In this document: positions 1-11,845 of the stretch, piece after piece
Position numbering within the stretch: position 1 is the stretch's first letter
Layout of the letters: each line of letters begins with the position of its first letter
Assembly (NCBI RefSeq): GCF_001540865.1
Contig: NC_033637.1
Coordinates: 3,925,349 to 3,989,348, forward strand
Direction of reading: 5' to 3'
From: Ananas comosus
Lineage: Eukaryota > Streptophyta > Magnoliopsida > Poales > Bromeliaceae
DNA length: 64,000 nt
The notes under the pieces: generated by a model
The model's input: the letters and a program-made list of their open reading frames with translations, nothing else
The model's database searches: none
What the model was told of the DNA's origin: nothing
Position numbers and translations under genes: made by a program

Positions 1-2323
1 GATTTTACATATTTCCTTTTTTTCTTGCCTATTAGCTTCTCTCCTCCATGTTCTTACTAGCGTCTCATCTATTTTTCTTCATTATATTCCAGCATCATTT
101 GCTTCTTTCTGTCCTTCAGGTAGCCAAGCCATAAGACTTCAAACCTGATCCTTTCTTTTGCTGATATTGTTAAACCTGAACATGTCATTTCTTAAACTGT
201 AGAAGCTGCCAAGCACGGACTATATGTCACACCCATTGATCCCATATGTTGATAGAGAAACTGCTTCTCTCTCTCCTGCATCATTGTTTGAAAAGTTGTA
301 ATATTTACGGTTCCAGTCCTTGAATGTTAAGTATAAGTATATGGATAAAACATATTTTGGCCACATGTTTTGTAACATTTAATTGTGTTCAGCATGATTT
401 AATGATTAATTAGTTAAAACATTTTGTATTCCTAATTTTAAATCTGTAACTAATAGTTTTATCTTGATTATTCACTCTTCCCACAAATATTTGTTTGGTA
501 GCGAATTAAAATTTTAGTATGATAGTTGTTTTGCTACAAAATTTTCAATAAACTTAACTAGGTCCTTCCAAGTTATGTATTTTTTTCTCTTGCTGCCGAT
601 TCCTGCATGCCTTTCATTTTTTTAATTTATTATGCATATGCATTTATTTGTTTTATTACATGGACAGCATATGCTTCGCACATGCACCTGTTTACTGCAT
701 AACTACTTTGTGGCACCTTTGTCGCTTGGAAAGCATTTTGCCCTTTAGAAAAAGGCTTTTGGGATCTTTTCCCTTTTTTATGTATTGGCAAAAATATAAT
801 TTAATTCTTCTGCTTGCCTATTTTACCTTGTTGATAGTTAGGTTGCTCACTTATCTATATACAACTTATTATGTTTACATTCTTGCTGATGCTCTTAATA
901 TTTTGCTTCTTAGCCTTCAATTTTTCTTGAATTTCTATTAATTGGTGTAGTTTGTTAGATTAATTGCTCAATCTATCTGTTGTCTAATTTCATCTATAGG
1001 CATAAGATGTACCCTCTGATGTCCTATGAAGCTTTTGTTTGTAAGTTCTTAGAGCCCGTTAGAATTATTAATTGTTGGAAAACATACCTAGGAAGATTCA
1101 TTTATCGAAATGACCCATTTGGCCAAATGAGAACTAACTCAGCATTTGTTTAGACGTTTTTAACCTCAGTGAAGGCCCCAAGAATAAGGGATTTGGAGTT
1201 ATTATAAAACCTCCTTACACCAACTCAAATAGTATTTCTTTGAAGCTCTGATGTGGTGCATAAGGCTAGAATTGAGCAATTTTAATAAAACTTTATTGAG
1301 TAAATATGCGTGCATGTGATGCATGTTAATTAAGACAACTAATTCTTATTGAACAAGTAAAAGCATGCGTTGTTATGTTGCATACCTTTGTCACAGACTA
1401 CAGAGGTAGATTGACATTCTCTAGAGACATTAGAGAACTCAACATAAAACATGGAAAGCATAGTGAGTAGGACACCACTTGATGGCATATAACATAGAAA
1501 AGTTGATAATGTAGGATGAAACATAGGGACCCTCAGTGAAAATATGAAAGCAGCAATTCTGCTATCCATCGACTCGGAGCCAAATGGGGACGGCAATTCC
1601 ATCCCCCGGCGTTACAGATCATTTTGAGAATTTTTTTTTAATATAGTTTGTTTAGAAAAAGTTAATCAATTGAATATCATGTTAACACTTTTTTAAATTC
1701 CTTGGTGCACTTTTAGCTCCATTTTATGTTGGACAGTGAGTGAACAGCATAAAAGGAGCCGTGGATTTTCGTCAACTATTGATGGCTATTAAATTAAAAG
1801 ATTTTGCTTACTTGCTTTGGACTTTAAACATGTGCATAATGAAAGCTTCTGCTTGAGTCGCGTATTAGTTTAGGTATGTTGCTGGTGCTTTCATTAGGAA
1901 GACCCTGAATGTAAGATTTGCCATCTGGTTGGCAAGATTGCTGATATAAGGAACTTGGTTGGTAAATGGTGAATAAGACCATCCTTATATTGATATATGG
2001 AAATTTCCAAGAGTACTGATATGAGGAACTTGGTTGGTAAATAGTAAGAAGACCGTCCTTATATTGATGTACTATGATGTACATTTGCATCTACAGAAGT
2101 CCTTTCTTTATGGAGGTCCTGGTAGGTTGGCCCCAACGGCAGACGTAATTCTGGCAGGAGGCTCTAGTTATGGTTATGTCCCCATATACTATCTTCATTA
2201 TTCTCTCTCTCTCTCTCTCTCTCTCCCTGTCTCTCTCTCTCTCACTCTCTCGGATGTAATTTCTGGTCAGCAGGCTCAAGATACGGTTATGTTCCCATAT
2301 GCTAACAGTGCCTTTATAATATC

Positions 2324-2368
<45 letters not shown>

Positions 2369-3919
2369 GCCCCAGTGGAAATTGTGGTAGTTCTCCTTCA
2401 TTTCTAGCCACCACCTATCCTCTTGAGAAGTTTTGATTTGTGATCCTTTCTGCTATTATTTGTGTGCCTTTTAAAGCCTTAAAGCCTTATCATTTGTAAT
2501 TACCCTCAACCTCTGATTGATTCTATTGACCGTTTATCATCTTCTCCGTCTTGCTTTTCTTGGACAGAGATGTTTGATACTCTCGCAGCCTAACCTAGCT
2601 TTGGCAGCTATTCCAATATTGATTCAGCCATATTGACATTCAGTGGTTATTGAAAATTTCAGTTAGATTATTATTATTTTTTTCCTTTTCAATAAAATGT
2701 CGGAAGCCATTACGTGTGTTGTTATTGTAGAAGAAAATGATAGGCTATGAATCTAGAGTCAGCTGAATGTGTTAGTCCTCTCCTAAGAAAACATTTAACC
2801 CCACAAACTGAGATTCTACTTGTGAAACCGGATAGTTTTCAATGTCATAGTCCTCTCCTGATCAATTGTGTCCGGATCATACTTTTAATACAAAAGGATA
2901 TTTGTAAAAAGTATGTAGCTTATTTGAACTATGACTCATTTTGAAGCAGCTACCTAATCTTTTAAGATTTTGATTTTACTACCCAACATTATAATTCATT
3001 TGATTTCAACTATTTGACAGCTCTTTTGTTATAAAATTTGTACGCACCACTTGTTCTAATTGAGTTGTGCTTCCATAAATTATATGAGATGCTGTAAATA
3101 ACTTTAGTAAGATAAATGACATACTCAAATTTTATGCTGAAAAAGTCATTAAATGATTCAAATCAAATGAATAAGTAGGAAAATCAAAATTTGAAAGATT
3201 AGGTAGTTGTTTTAAAATTTGTCATAGTTTAGATAAGCTTTATACATTTTTTACCAAGGATATTTGCTTGTAGTTATGTGATTGAAATAAGCACAATAAC
3301 TATACATACAGTTCAGATACTTCTTTTATACATATTTTGACAGTAGATTGTAGTTCGTTTGTGATTCATCGGCCTGGAGATAAGTCAAATTGAAGAGATC
3401 TTTATCTTTCACTTGAGTAAAGTTGGTAAAAGTAATGACCTTAAAAAGTTTTATATTATTTATTTTCTTTTAGGAGGCTAAAATTTGAAACCTAATTTTG
3501 TATTGGTATTGGAATTTTAGGTTCCTTTTTTCTCTCTCATCTCTTTCTTCATATTTTATTGGTTTGGACATTCTGAAAGAATTGCTTCCTATGAATAATA
3601 AAGTGGAGATTCTTTTATGATACGAAGTTACTCAAATTTTCTAAAATGCATGTTGTGTGTTGCTTTTGGTAGATGTAAGCAGCTGTCTTAATCCTGACTT
3701 ACTATTACCCTTACTCTCCTGTGCAATCATTTTGTAGATCAAGTATGGCAAGTTATTACAAAGAGCACCTTAATTCAAATAAGAAAACTTCAGATCCACT
3801 ATTCGAGTGTAACGCTAGTTATAAAATCATCGCGTGCTTCATTTTTGTCACCAATATCTTCCCTTTCCTGTTCCCTCCTATCCAAATTTGCATGTTATAA
3901 TGTGGAATTGATTTTTCAG
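1..3919 (+). other. Long intronic stretch before the last eIF4B exons
   Basis: I see no exon in this stretch. It is AT-rich, has no convincing long open frame, and ends in a clean pyrimidine-AG acceptor at 3918-3919. As the next exon opens in the middle of the eIF4B protein, most or all of this DNA is probably one long intron, or the last introns, of that gene. It contains short tandem duplications at 1943-2300 and CT/CA microsatellites at about 2203-2371. The intron assignment is an inference, because the upstream exons lie outside the window. Confidence 0.55.
1943..2371. repeat. Two local tandem duplications plus (CT)n/(CA)n microsatellites
   Basis: A segment of about 75 bp starting at 1943 recurs, diverged, at about 2018; both copies share the words GGAACTTGGTTGGTAAAT and CCTTATATTGAT. 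A second pair follows, at about 2148 and 2258, sharing a GTAATTCTGG-like start and GGTTATGT-CCCATAT. Each copy of the second pair is followed by a (CT)n run, and the second run passes into (CA)n. Confidence 0.7.
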
Positions 3920-5056
3920 ACCTGAGACAACTGAAGAAAAGATTCTGAAAGAGGAGATCAGTAATCTGAAGGAGGCACTAAAAGCAACTGAGGTGAACAC
4001 GAATAACGAATCTGTACAAGTTTCTGCTGAAGAAGTGACCAATCTGCGTGAGAAGATACTTATAAAGGAGAAGGACCTGGAGTTGTTGATACAGCAATTG
4101 GACGACAAGGTCCGATTTGGACAGAGAGGGACCACTGACAATCGGCCTGGCTCCGGAGCTGGTAGGGTCGCTGCATTTTCACAAGCTGTTTTGTCAGAAG
4201 ATTCGCGGAGTACAGAGAGCATAGAAAGACCACGTTCTCGTGGTGGCATGGGCGAAACGTTGCCGAAGACGGTGGATGACAAATGGGGTTTCCAGGGAAT
4301 TAGAGATAGGAGCTCCTTTGGTAGCAGAAACCAGGGCAGGTACAAAAATTCTAGTGTCCTTCCATTTTTCTCTTGTTTTTTCCCCCTGAAATTTCACGTG
4401 AAACTTCTCTTTCATAGATAGGCAGTTAGGTTGCTATATTAAACAATATGTGAATCAGTAGGTATTTTCTAACCAAGTTTTCTCCTCTATCTGAGAACGG
4501 TAAAGTTGTGAATGATATTACCTAATTTGTCTTTCTTCCGAATGTTTAATAATATGACAGTGTTGAAGAAATTCCAAAATCCAAGTATCATAGGAAGCAT
4601 TATAGTTGGGCTTCATTTACACTCTTACATGGAATTTATTTCAATTTGCCGTCATGAGTATATTATACCTTTCTATTTTAAAGCTAACCATTCAACTATT
4701 AATCTCTGCTTTTATCTAATTGTGCAACATGCGTACATAATTTTGTGGTGGCCATATTGTGAATTATACATGTTACAGCTAAATGATTTTTAAGCCTTGT
4801 CAAAAAAGAAACTTATATTTGTTGGTTCTTTAGAAGTAATATAATAAAGTATTTAGTTCCGCTTGCTATTGGAAATTTCTCTTTGGACGGACAAACTCCA
4901 ATTTGTTAGCAAGATTTCAGTTCAAGTTCTAACTTTAGTTACGCCGGTTCCAAACAGTTGCCTTTGTTTCTTTTTTTTTATGCTGCAGTTAACTGTTGGT
5001 TCTTTTCTTTTCTCTCCAATATGTTTTTCAGGTCAAGGTCCAGGGAGAGGTGGTGA
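3920..5056 (+). CDS. eIF4B: Plant eukaryotic translation initiation factor 4B, C-terminal part (two exons)
   Basis: The exons are 3920-4339 and 5032-5056, joined by a GT-AG intron that splits an AGG codon. The protein continues RPETTEEKILKEEISNLKEA, then a charged, coiled-coil-prone segment, then LELLIQQLDDKVRFGQR, RPGSGAGR, ERPRSRGG and DKWGFQGIRDR, and ends SRSRERW-stop. The DDKVRFGQ, RPGSGAGRV and WGFQG blocks and the RSRERW end are hallmarks of plant eIF4B as I know the family. The protein is an RNA-binding cofactor that stimulates the eIF4A helicase during mRNA scanning in the cytosol. The first base of the 3920 exon completes a codon begun upstream, so the gene is 5'-truncated by the window edge. 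Splicing is inferred from frame and family similarity. Confidence 0.93.
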
Positions 5057-7298
5057 AAGCTACCAGTGTGAATCCTTTTTGTTGTTTTGCTGCTCTTTTG
5101 AAACCGGAGACAGAAAAATAAACTGTTATTTCTGATTTTCAACCTTTTGTCGTCTCATTATTTCTTTTTTTTTGCTTTTGGAGGGGAGCGAGAATCTGGA
5201 TTTTCAGAGATTACTTGTTGCTGTCTAATTATTATTGCTACCTTGATGTGGCGTATTTGAATCCGTTTTTCCATGTCGAGGCCAAGCCGAAACCTTTGAC
5301 TCACTAATTACACTGCTTTATGAAGCAATGCCTTCTTGGTATTATTGTTGGTACTGCAACCATTTTTTCCGGCATCCATAGAAAGAATTTATTCTACAGT
5401 GAACGCAACTTTTATCTCATTATTTATCGAATGCATGGATTTCTACTGCTGCGTTCATGAAGCCTCTGGCTTCTAATGCTCCAATTTGCGTTTTAAGTGT
5501 TCTTTTCATTGCGATCTATTGTGAATTGCAATTATGCTGCTATTGATGTCTCTTTGTTGGTTGGTGTGGCATGTTTAAGTGATATTGAGCTTTAGTAGTT
5601 TACTGAATGTGGAGACACCAAGGATATGTTGGAACATATGAATATTTTGTTCCACATATAATCTTTTTGGCTTGCCTAAGAAATGTCGAATCTGGCCCTT
5701 TCGGAGTTTCAGCATTGTAATTAAAAATGTTTTGAAATGTCAAATCTAGCCCTTTCGGAGTTTCAGCATTGTAATTAAAAATGTTTTGTTTAGTGGCGGA
5801 CGGTTGGAAGTTGCACTGATGGATCTTACGCGTTCAAAAAGTGTGTATAAGATTTAGAAGAATTATCTGAATCTTCAGAATAAAATTTTTTTTTTTTTGA
5901 GAAAGATCTTCAGAATAAAATTGACACCTCATTTTTGGATGTTAAGCAACGTTCTGGTTGTTCTAACGGCCGTTTTTTTTTTTTTCTTTTCTTTTTGTTC
6001 CTTGTAAGGCTTAACATTCCGAAAGCCCTCAATATTTTTTTTTCCTCAAATGTGAAATTTTAAGATTGCATCACGCAATTCAATCATAATGTATTCCTGA
6101 GTTAGGGATTGTTTGTTAAACTTAATCTGTGCTCTAAACTCTATATAGCCCAAAGGAATTGGAAGTTCCCTACTCTTGGAAATGCATGTATCAATCGAGT
6201 TTTACGTAGGTCCCGATGTGGGACCTATTTTTTTCGTTTTTTTTTTTTTTTTTTTGTTCTCCCTCTCAATAAGTGTGCACTTTCAAGCACTGACAGAACT
6301 CCCACCACAATGTCTGAGTTCTGGAAACTCATCAGTTGCATAGGGTAGGCTTCAATTGTACCAAACAACTCTTTTAGTAGTCATATTCCCTATATAATAA
6401 TAACATGGATCAGAAGAGGTTTGCCATTCGCATAGTTGATACTTCTCTAGATTATTATTAATAAGGGATATTTACTGGGCTAGCTCTTTCCCATCTGGGA
6501 CATTCACTGTTTACTAGCCTGTCGCTTTGGTGCAAAAATTACGAAGCGAAGGCAGCAAAGGAAGTGTGGATGAACCAAGTAGCGAAAGCGAAGATCTGAA
6601 GATCTTGCCCCTTTCTATAGACGATGATATTCTCAATGCATAGTGAGCGTAGACAAGAAAAATTGATCGGAGTGATGATCTACACTCGATATGTTTTCAA
6701 TCTCAAACTAACTAATCGATAGCGCAAGAAGATAAATGTGCGGACAAAGTCATTCCAAAAGTTAAATTTTAGGCAAATATCAAAGCTCAAAGATAATGCA
6801 TTATTTGGCACGCATGATCTAACTATTGACTTTACTTGTTGGTTGATCTGCCGATCTTTGTTGTAATCTTGTAGTTTAAATGTAATCCATAGTTGGTTGC
6901 TGGGGAGGTTGGATAGATCAAGCTCAGACCAGGTAAGTAAGAGAATGTCATATTTAACTAACCTTCAGAGATTTCTTCATTGGAGAAGAATCAGAAGATG
7001 CAATGAAATTTATTAATACTATTTCGAATTTCTAGTAACAAGGAGTAATAATCTATTGTAAAAACAACACAAGACGATTGGAGTAAAAGATCCGTTATAA
7101 CATTTTTTAAAGATGAAGCACGGAAATTTGTCTTATTTTGAAAGAATTGAAGAGCCAATATTGAATACAAACGAAGATTAGATTGCTCCTTACAATAGCA
7201 GGGCAACATCCGCGTTTGTCATTTCCGGTGCATCAAAACCTCCCAAAAAATCTGACAAAGAATTGAAAGGAGCGACTGAGGTTTCCAAATCAAATCTC
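5057..7298. other. Intergenic DNA downstream of eIF4B
   Basis: The eIF4B 3' UTR presumably lies at the left end. The rest has poly-T runs (5888-5900, 5975-5987 and 6240-6256) and one 54-bp tandem duplication. I recognise no gene. The last ~100 bases, up to 7298, look like the displaced 3' flank of the minus-strand gene on the other side of the 7302-8347 MITE. Confidence 0.5.
5681..5788. repeat. Tandem duplication, two copies of 54 bp
   Basis: Copies at 5681-5734 and 5735-5788 differ at only about two or three positions. Both contain CCCTTTCGGAGTTTCAGCAT followed by GTAATTAAAAATGTTTTG. Confidence 0.9.
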
Positions 7299-7301
7299 CG
7301 A

Positions 7302-8347
7302 GGCTGCGTTTGGTTGGAGGGATATCCCAGAACAAGGCGGGATATCCCTCCAAACATAATGCTTTTTGGAACAACCGGGTTGTTCCCGGAACAACCCGTT
7401 AAGCCGGGAATAACCCGTTAAGCTTGTTCTCCCTAAAAGGGAGAACAAGCTGGAACAAAAATTTTGGCCCTTTTTTGTTTTCTGGCCTTTTAATTGTTTA
7501 TACTTTATTTTAATTAATTTCAAATAAATTAAATGAATGCTCAAATTTAATAAATAAATATATTAGTATAAGTATTATTTTTATGATAATATATTTATAC
7601 TTAAATTTTATTATATAATATAAATTAATTAAATTTGATATATATTTTATTTTATTAAGTTTTATCATTTATATATTAATATTTAATTATTTTATTTTAT
7701 ATTAATTATTATATACATAAAATTATTTTTTCATATATTATATATATATTTTAACTTGTATTGAAATTTATACTTAAATTTTTATGATAATATATTTATA
7801 CTTAAATTTTATTATATAATATAAATTAATTAAATTTGATATATTTTTTATTTTATTAAACTCTATCATTTATACTTTAATATTTAATTATATATATTTT
7901 TTTTATTTGTATTAAAATTTATACTAGTTATTAATTAAAATATAGGGATATTGTTAGTATTATACTTTATTCATTAATATATTATGAATAAATTATATAA
8001 AATAAATTATTACATAAAATAAATTATTATATATAATAAAATAAAATATATTATTTTAAATTAGATTCTTACATAAAATATTATATTATAAATTACTATA
8101 TGAAATAATTTTATAAATAATTTTATATAAAATATACTAATATAAATTAATTATTTTATTTTTAAAAATATATTTAGACGTTGTTCTAGACTTTTTATCC
8201 AAACGCTATTAAGGATATCCTCTAGAATATCCTCGAATGCATCCAAACATAAATTTACAATTGTTCTATCTTGTACCGAAATATTCCTTGTTCTCGGGAA
8301 CAATAAAAGTTGTTCTCCAAAATTTAGTTCTCTAACCAAACGCAGCC
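7302..8347. mobile_element. MITE, PIF/Harbinger-like, 1046 bp, 3-bp target duplication CGA
   Basis: The left end starts GGCTGCGTTTGGTTGGAG and the right end, read inward, starts GGCTGCGTTTGGTTAGAG. The element is flanked by CGA on both sides (7299-7301 and 8348-8350). The interior is very AT-rich with no coding capacity. Subterminal GGAACAA/TTGTTCC words are scattered at both ends. The GTTTGGTT-type ends and 3-bp duplication point to the Harbinger/Tourist group, although the usual target there is TAA/TTA. It is inserted at the 3' end of the minus-strand gene at 8324-8944 and supplies that gene's last codons. Confidence 0.85.
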
Positions 8348-8944
8348 CGAGAGTCCGAGAACGCCGACCACAGCCGCCGCCGCGATCGCTCCGCTCGCCA
8401 GCCCAACCAAGAAGCTCCTCCACGCTCCATCCTCCGCCGTACCCTGCGGCGGCGGCGCCGTGGGCAGCGGCGGCGCGCTCGGCTCGGTCGCTACGAACTC
8501 GGCCGCTCCGCGCACCGGCTCCGCCGAGCGATCATCGGGGGCGGCGCCGAGGGGCCACAGGACGCGCACGGCGACGCGGACGACGCAGGCGCCGCCGCGG
8601 CGGCGGCGGTGGAGGGGGAGGGGGAGGGGGAGAGCGAGGGCGTCGGCGGCGAGCAGGGGGAGGGAGGAGAGGGGGAGGGAGGCGGAGGCGAGGACGAGGG
8701 AGGGGCGGAAGGGGAGGCGGCGGGGGGAGAGGATCTGGACGGTGAGGGAGGAGCTAGGGTTTCGGAGGAGGTGGGAGGAGAGGGGGAGGTGGAGAAGAGT
8801 TGCGGGGGGGTCTAGGGTTAGGGTTAGGGTTAGGGTTTTGGGGGAGCGCTTATCGACCCACGCGACGAGCTTAAGCTTGCTTTTCAGGGTGTCGGGGTAG
8901 AGGACGGTGAGTTCGAGAGTGGCCTCCGCTGCCTCCTCCGACAT
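8324..8944 (-). CDS. Hypothetical GC-rich membrane protein, C terminus encoded by a MITE
   Basis: This is an uninterrupted 206-codon frame starting MSEEAAEATLELTVLYPD. It has a Leu/Pro-rich middle, an Ala/Pro/Glu linker and a single hydrophobic segment at about residues 178-198 (FLVGLASGAIAAAAVVGVLG), so it looks like a single-pass, tail-anchored protein. I do not recognise the family. GC content is far above the surroundings, as in many monocot first exons. The last genomic residue is Ser199; residues 200-206 (GCVWLEN) and the stop are encoded by the terminal inverted repeat of the 7302-8347 MITE. Excising the MITE in silico gives Ser-Glu-Ile-stop. The dense strand also carries open frames on the opposite strand, which I take as composition shadows. 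Confidence 0.6.
   Translation of the reverse strand: MSEEAAEATLELTVLYPDTLKSKLKLVAWVDKRSPKTLTLTLTLDPPATLLHLPLSSHLLRNPSSSLTVQILSPRRLPFRPSLVLASASLPLSSLPLLAADALALPLPLPLHRRRRGGACVVRVAVRVLWPLGAAPDDRSAEPVRGAAEFVATEPSAPPLPTAPPPQGTAEDGAWRSFLVGLASGAIAAAAVVGVLGLSGCVWLEN
8813..8838. repeat. Short telomere-like TTAGGG run inside the hypothetical gene
   Basis: About four TAGGGT units stand in tandem. On the minus strand they encode the alternating Leu-Thr stretch near residues 36-43 of the hypothetical membrane protein. The unit is six bases (TTAGGG), not the usual plant TTTAGGG. Confidence 0.85.
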
Positions 8945-9143
8945 TTGTGTCTACTTCAACGGCGAATCGCTGAGTCTGCGGCGTTTCGGGTTGTTTGACC
9001 GGAAAATAACTCGCCGGGTCAAATCGAATCGCATTATGGGTTTGGATTTGAGTTTGAGTTTGGTCACGCCGAAATTTGGGGCCGACTCGTGTCGGTCAGT
9101 CTACTAGACCAACCGAACGTGAGCTAGCCGGACTCTACAGAAC

Positions 9144-9367
9144 TAGGCTAATATACTATTAATAGCACCAAGTCATTGGTGCTATCAAATTTTTGACCAT
9201 TGGATTAAAAAATATGCGATTAGGATGATGTGAGCTCCCTAGGGTTGAATGGGTGGTTGATTGAATAGTATAATCTAACGGATGAAAATGATTAAAAGGG
9301 TAGATCTAACAGCGAAAAATTTGGTAGCACCAAGTGCTTCGTGCTATTAATAACATAGTAGCCGGAC

Positions 9368-9369
<2 letters not shown>
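9144..9369. mobile_element. Foldback MITE, short type (about 226 bp)
   Basis: The ends read CTAGGCTAATATACTATT and, inverted, AGAGTCCGGCTACTATG. Each end holds a small hairpin built on the word TAGCACCAA/TTGGTGCTA. The core has the family landmarks GGGTTGAATGGGTGG, AGTATAATCTAACGG and GGTAGATCTAAC. A (TA)n run follows directly on the right. Other short copies lie at 9400, 10239, 10511, 23462, 32636, 34889, 36267 and 40165. Confidence 0.8.
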
Positions 9370-9399
<30 letters not shown>

Positions 9400-9400
<1 letters not shown>

Positions 9401-9617
9401 GAGCTTCTATGATTTTAAAAGTATCTAGTTATTAGTGCTTGTAAATTTTTTGTCATTGAATTAAGAGATATACGGTTAAAATGATGTGGGCCCTTTAGGA
9501 TTGAGTGGGAGGTTGGTTGAATAGTATAATTGAAAATGATCAAACGCGTATATCTAACGGTAAAAAATTTACAAACACTAAATGCTTAGTACTTTTACAA
9601 GCACCATAGCCAAACTC
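9400..9617. mobile_element. Foldback MITE, short type, diverged
   Basis: It has the same core landmarks as the 9144 copy (GGATTGAGTGGGAGGTTGG, AGTATAATTGAAAATGATCA, ATATCTAACGG). Its terminal hairpin word is different, based on TTTACAAGCAC/GTGCTTGTAAA. (TA)n lies to the left and (CT)n to the right. Confidence 0.7.
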
Positions 9618-9631
9618 TCTCTCTCATATAT

Positions 9632-10141
9632 ATAGAGGCAATTGTTTATATATCCCTGAAAAGTTTCCGACTTTCCGATTTACCCATCTTAGAAGGCTAA
9701 TATTGAAAATACCCTTTCTATGTTTCAACCTATTTCTAATATACCTCTAGAGTTAAAATAGGTTAATTAACTCTATTATCTTTGTAAAATTACTATTTTG
9801 CCCTTTCAAATATACCATTCCACCATCACTAACTTTCTTTTTTGCCCTTAAAGTCAGGGGCACAAAAAGTATTTTGACTTTCGATTTTTTCCAATATACC
9901 CTTTACCGTCACCAACATTTCTTATTTGCCCTTAAATGAAGGACAAAATTGACATTTTATTTTTTTTTTTAACTCTGGAAGATATTTAACTCATGTTTAA
10001 TCCAAGTTAACTTAACAGGATATAACTGCGGGAGTATTTTACAAAAACGGTGAAATATATGAGGAATATTTTAGAAAGAAAAAAAAAGAATAAATCGAAT
10101 ATTTTCAAACGTATGAGGGGTTGGGTATATAGGTAATTATC
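9632..10141. mobile_element. Probable terminal-inverted-repeat element
   Basis: The left end, GCAATTGTTTATATATCCCT, is roughly mirrored by the right end, where GGGGTTGGGTATATAGGTAATTATC stands in inverted sense. The inside holds repeated 'ATACC..TTTGCCCTTAAA' phrases in both orientations and no gene. The family was not identified. Confidence 0.5.
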
Positions 10142-10144
10142 ACA

Positions 10145-10150
10145 CGCGCG

Positions 10151-10238
<88 letters not shown>
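10145..10238. repeat. Compound microsatellite (CG)n(CA)n(TA)n
   Basis: A CG run passes into CA and then TA, about 94 bp in all. The next foldback MITE starts immediately at its right edge. Confidence 0.95.
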
Positions 10239-10240
<2 letters not shown>

Positions 10241-10486
10241 TGCTACTATACTATCAATAGTACCAAGCCCTTGGTACTATTGAGTTTTCGGCCGTTGGAT
10301 GAAAGGATGTGCAGTTATGATGATAGTGGTCTCCGGTTGAACTGATAGTGGTCCCCTAGGGTTTAGTGGGTGGTTGGTTTAATAGTATAATCTAACGGAT
10401 GGAAATGATCAAAAGGTAGATCTAACGATAGAAAACTCAATAGTATCAAAGGCTTGGTACTATCGATAGTATAATAGCCGGACTCT
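10239..10486. mobile_element. Foldback MITE, short type (248 bp)
   Basis: The left end is GCTACTATACTATCAATAG. A perfect 12-bp hairpin CAATAGTACCAA/TTGGTACTATTG follows, with the same word, slightly decayed, at the right end before ATAATAGCCGGACTC. The core has GTCCCCTAGGGTTTAGTGG and TATAATCTAACGGATGG. It sits between TA tracts. Confidence 0.85.
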
Positions 10487-10510
10487 ATATGGCTATATAT
10501 ATATATATAT

Positions 10511-10713
10511 AGGCCTTGTACTCATAAATTTTTAACTGTTGATTGATGGGATGTATGGTTAGAATGATCGTGATCCCCACTTAGAATGATAGTGGTCCCC
10601 TAGAATTGAGTGGGCAGTTGGTTGAATAGTATGATCTAGCGGATGGAAATGATCAATGAAATAAATCTAAGAACCGAAAACTTATGAGTATACTCATAAA
10701 AGTATAGTAGCCG

Positions 10714-10718
<5 letters not shown>
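10511..10718. mobile_element. Foldback MITE, short type, left end reduced
   Basis: The core is the same as in the 10239 copy, but the end word is CTTGTACTCATAAAT/ACTTATGAGTATACTCATAA. The outer left inverted repeat is missing or replaced by TA repeats. Confidence 0.75.
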
Positions 10719-10748
<30 letters not shown>

Positions 10749-11845
10749 GAACTAATCTCAACTCGTAGTCGGCTCGTTTATTAAAACAACAACAACGATG
10801 ACATAATTATAGTATGGTAAAATTATTGTGCGGTGTAATTTCAGCAACTGTATTTGCAAACTGGAGAGAAAAGAAAGAAGAAAGGTGTGTTCGTGGTAAC
10901 TATAGCGGGCGATGCAGAATGAGAAAGAAAGAAAGAATGAATGAATGAGAAAGAAAGAAAGAAAGAAAGAAAGAAAGGAAAGAATACAACTTAATACAGA
11001 GAGACGATTGTTTAATATATCCAATCATTCTTGGTGTTTTTTTTTTTTAAACAAAAAATCCGACATTTTTTATCCCACCCACAAGCAACAAGTTTCTACA
11101 TATCCAGGGTGTCCCAATCAAACTATAAATGAGTCCATATTGGGTGTTTGTGGTCAATGTGTTTGTTAATATCTTTTTTTCTATACTATTTTTATTCCCT
11201 CCAGTTGCATTCCATGATTCCAATCTTAGATACAGCAATCTAGTAACTGCCCTTATTTTAATAAGGGTACTTTTCATTTTGTGCCCCTATGATGTGCCCT
11301 ATTTGTCATTTGCCATTTTGTGATGATTAAAAAAATACATCTAGTGTTTGTTTAGATTGAGGGTCATCTAATGTTATTAGTTAACATATAATTAGGGCGA
11401 TACCGTCACTAACATACTTATTGGATTAAAAGGATCAGCATCCTGTATTGTGGCGGAATGTCAGGTTGGATCGAGTCACGTTCGAAATAACGTCAAATCA
11501 AGTAAGGCGGAGTCATGTTGGAAATAACGTAAGGTTGATTAAGTCGAGTCACAATCGAGATTCATAGGCACTGTGTATCTGTATGTTTTAAGTAAATTGA
11601 TTACGTGTTTCTAATAGTTCGAATTTTGAAATTAATGATCAGCACCAGCGATCCGACAATACTATGACATACTCAACGTGGTATTACGTACAAAAATCAA
11701 TAAATTTTTTTTTACTGTAATTATTTTTGTTGCATATAATGCAATCTCTGTGCATTTCAAACGGAGCCTTAATACTTCAATACCTTACATACAAATTGTT
11801 TCGCGCCATAAATGCGCTAAGTTGAAAATTTTCCATTAACATTAC
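10719..11845. other. Intergenic stretch with microsatellites
   Basis: A (TA)n run lies at 10721-10744 and an (AAAG)n/(GAAT)n run at about 10921-10982. The open frames here are low-complexity. From 10990 to 11845 I see only AT-rich DNA and no gene. Confidence 0.6.

Noticed and set aside
8460..8900. 146-codon plus-strand open frame rich in Arg/Gly/Glu
   Set aside because: Low-complexity mirror of the GC-rich minus-strand gene; no domain visible.
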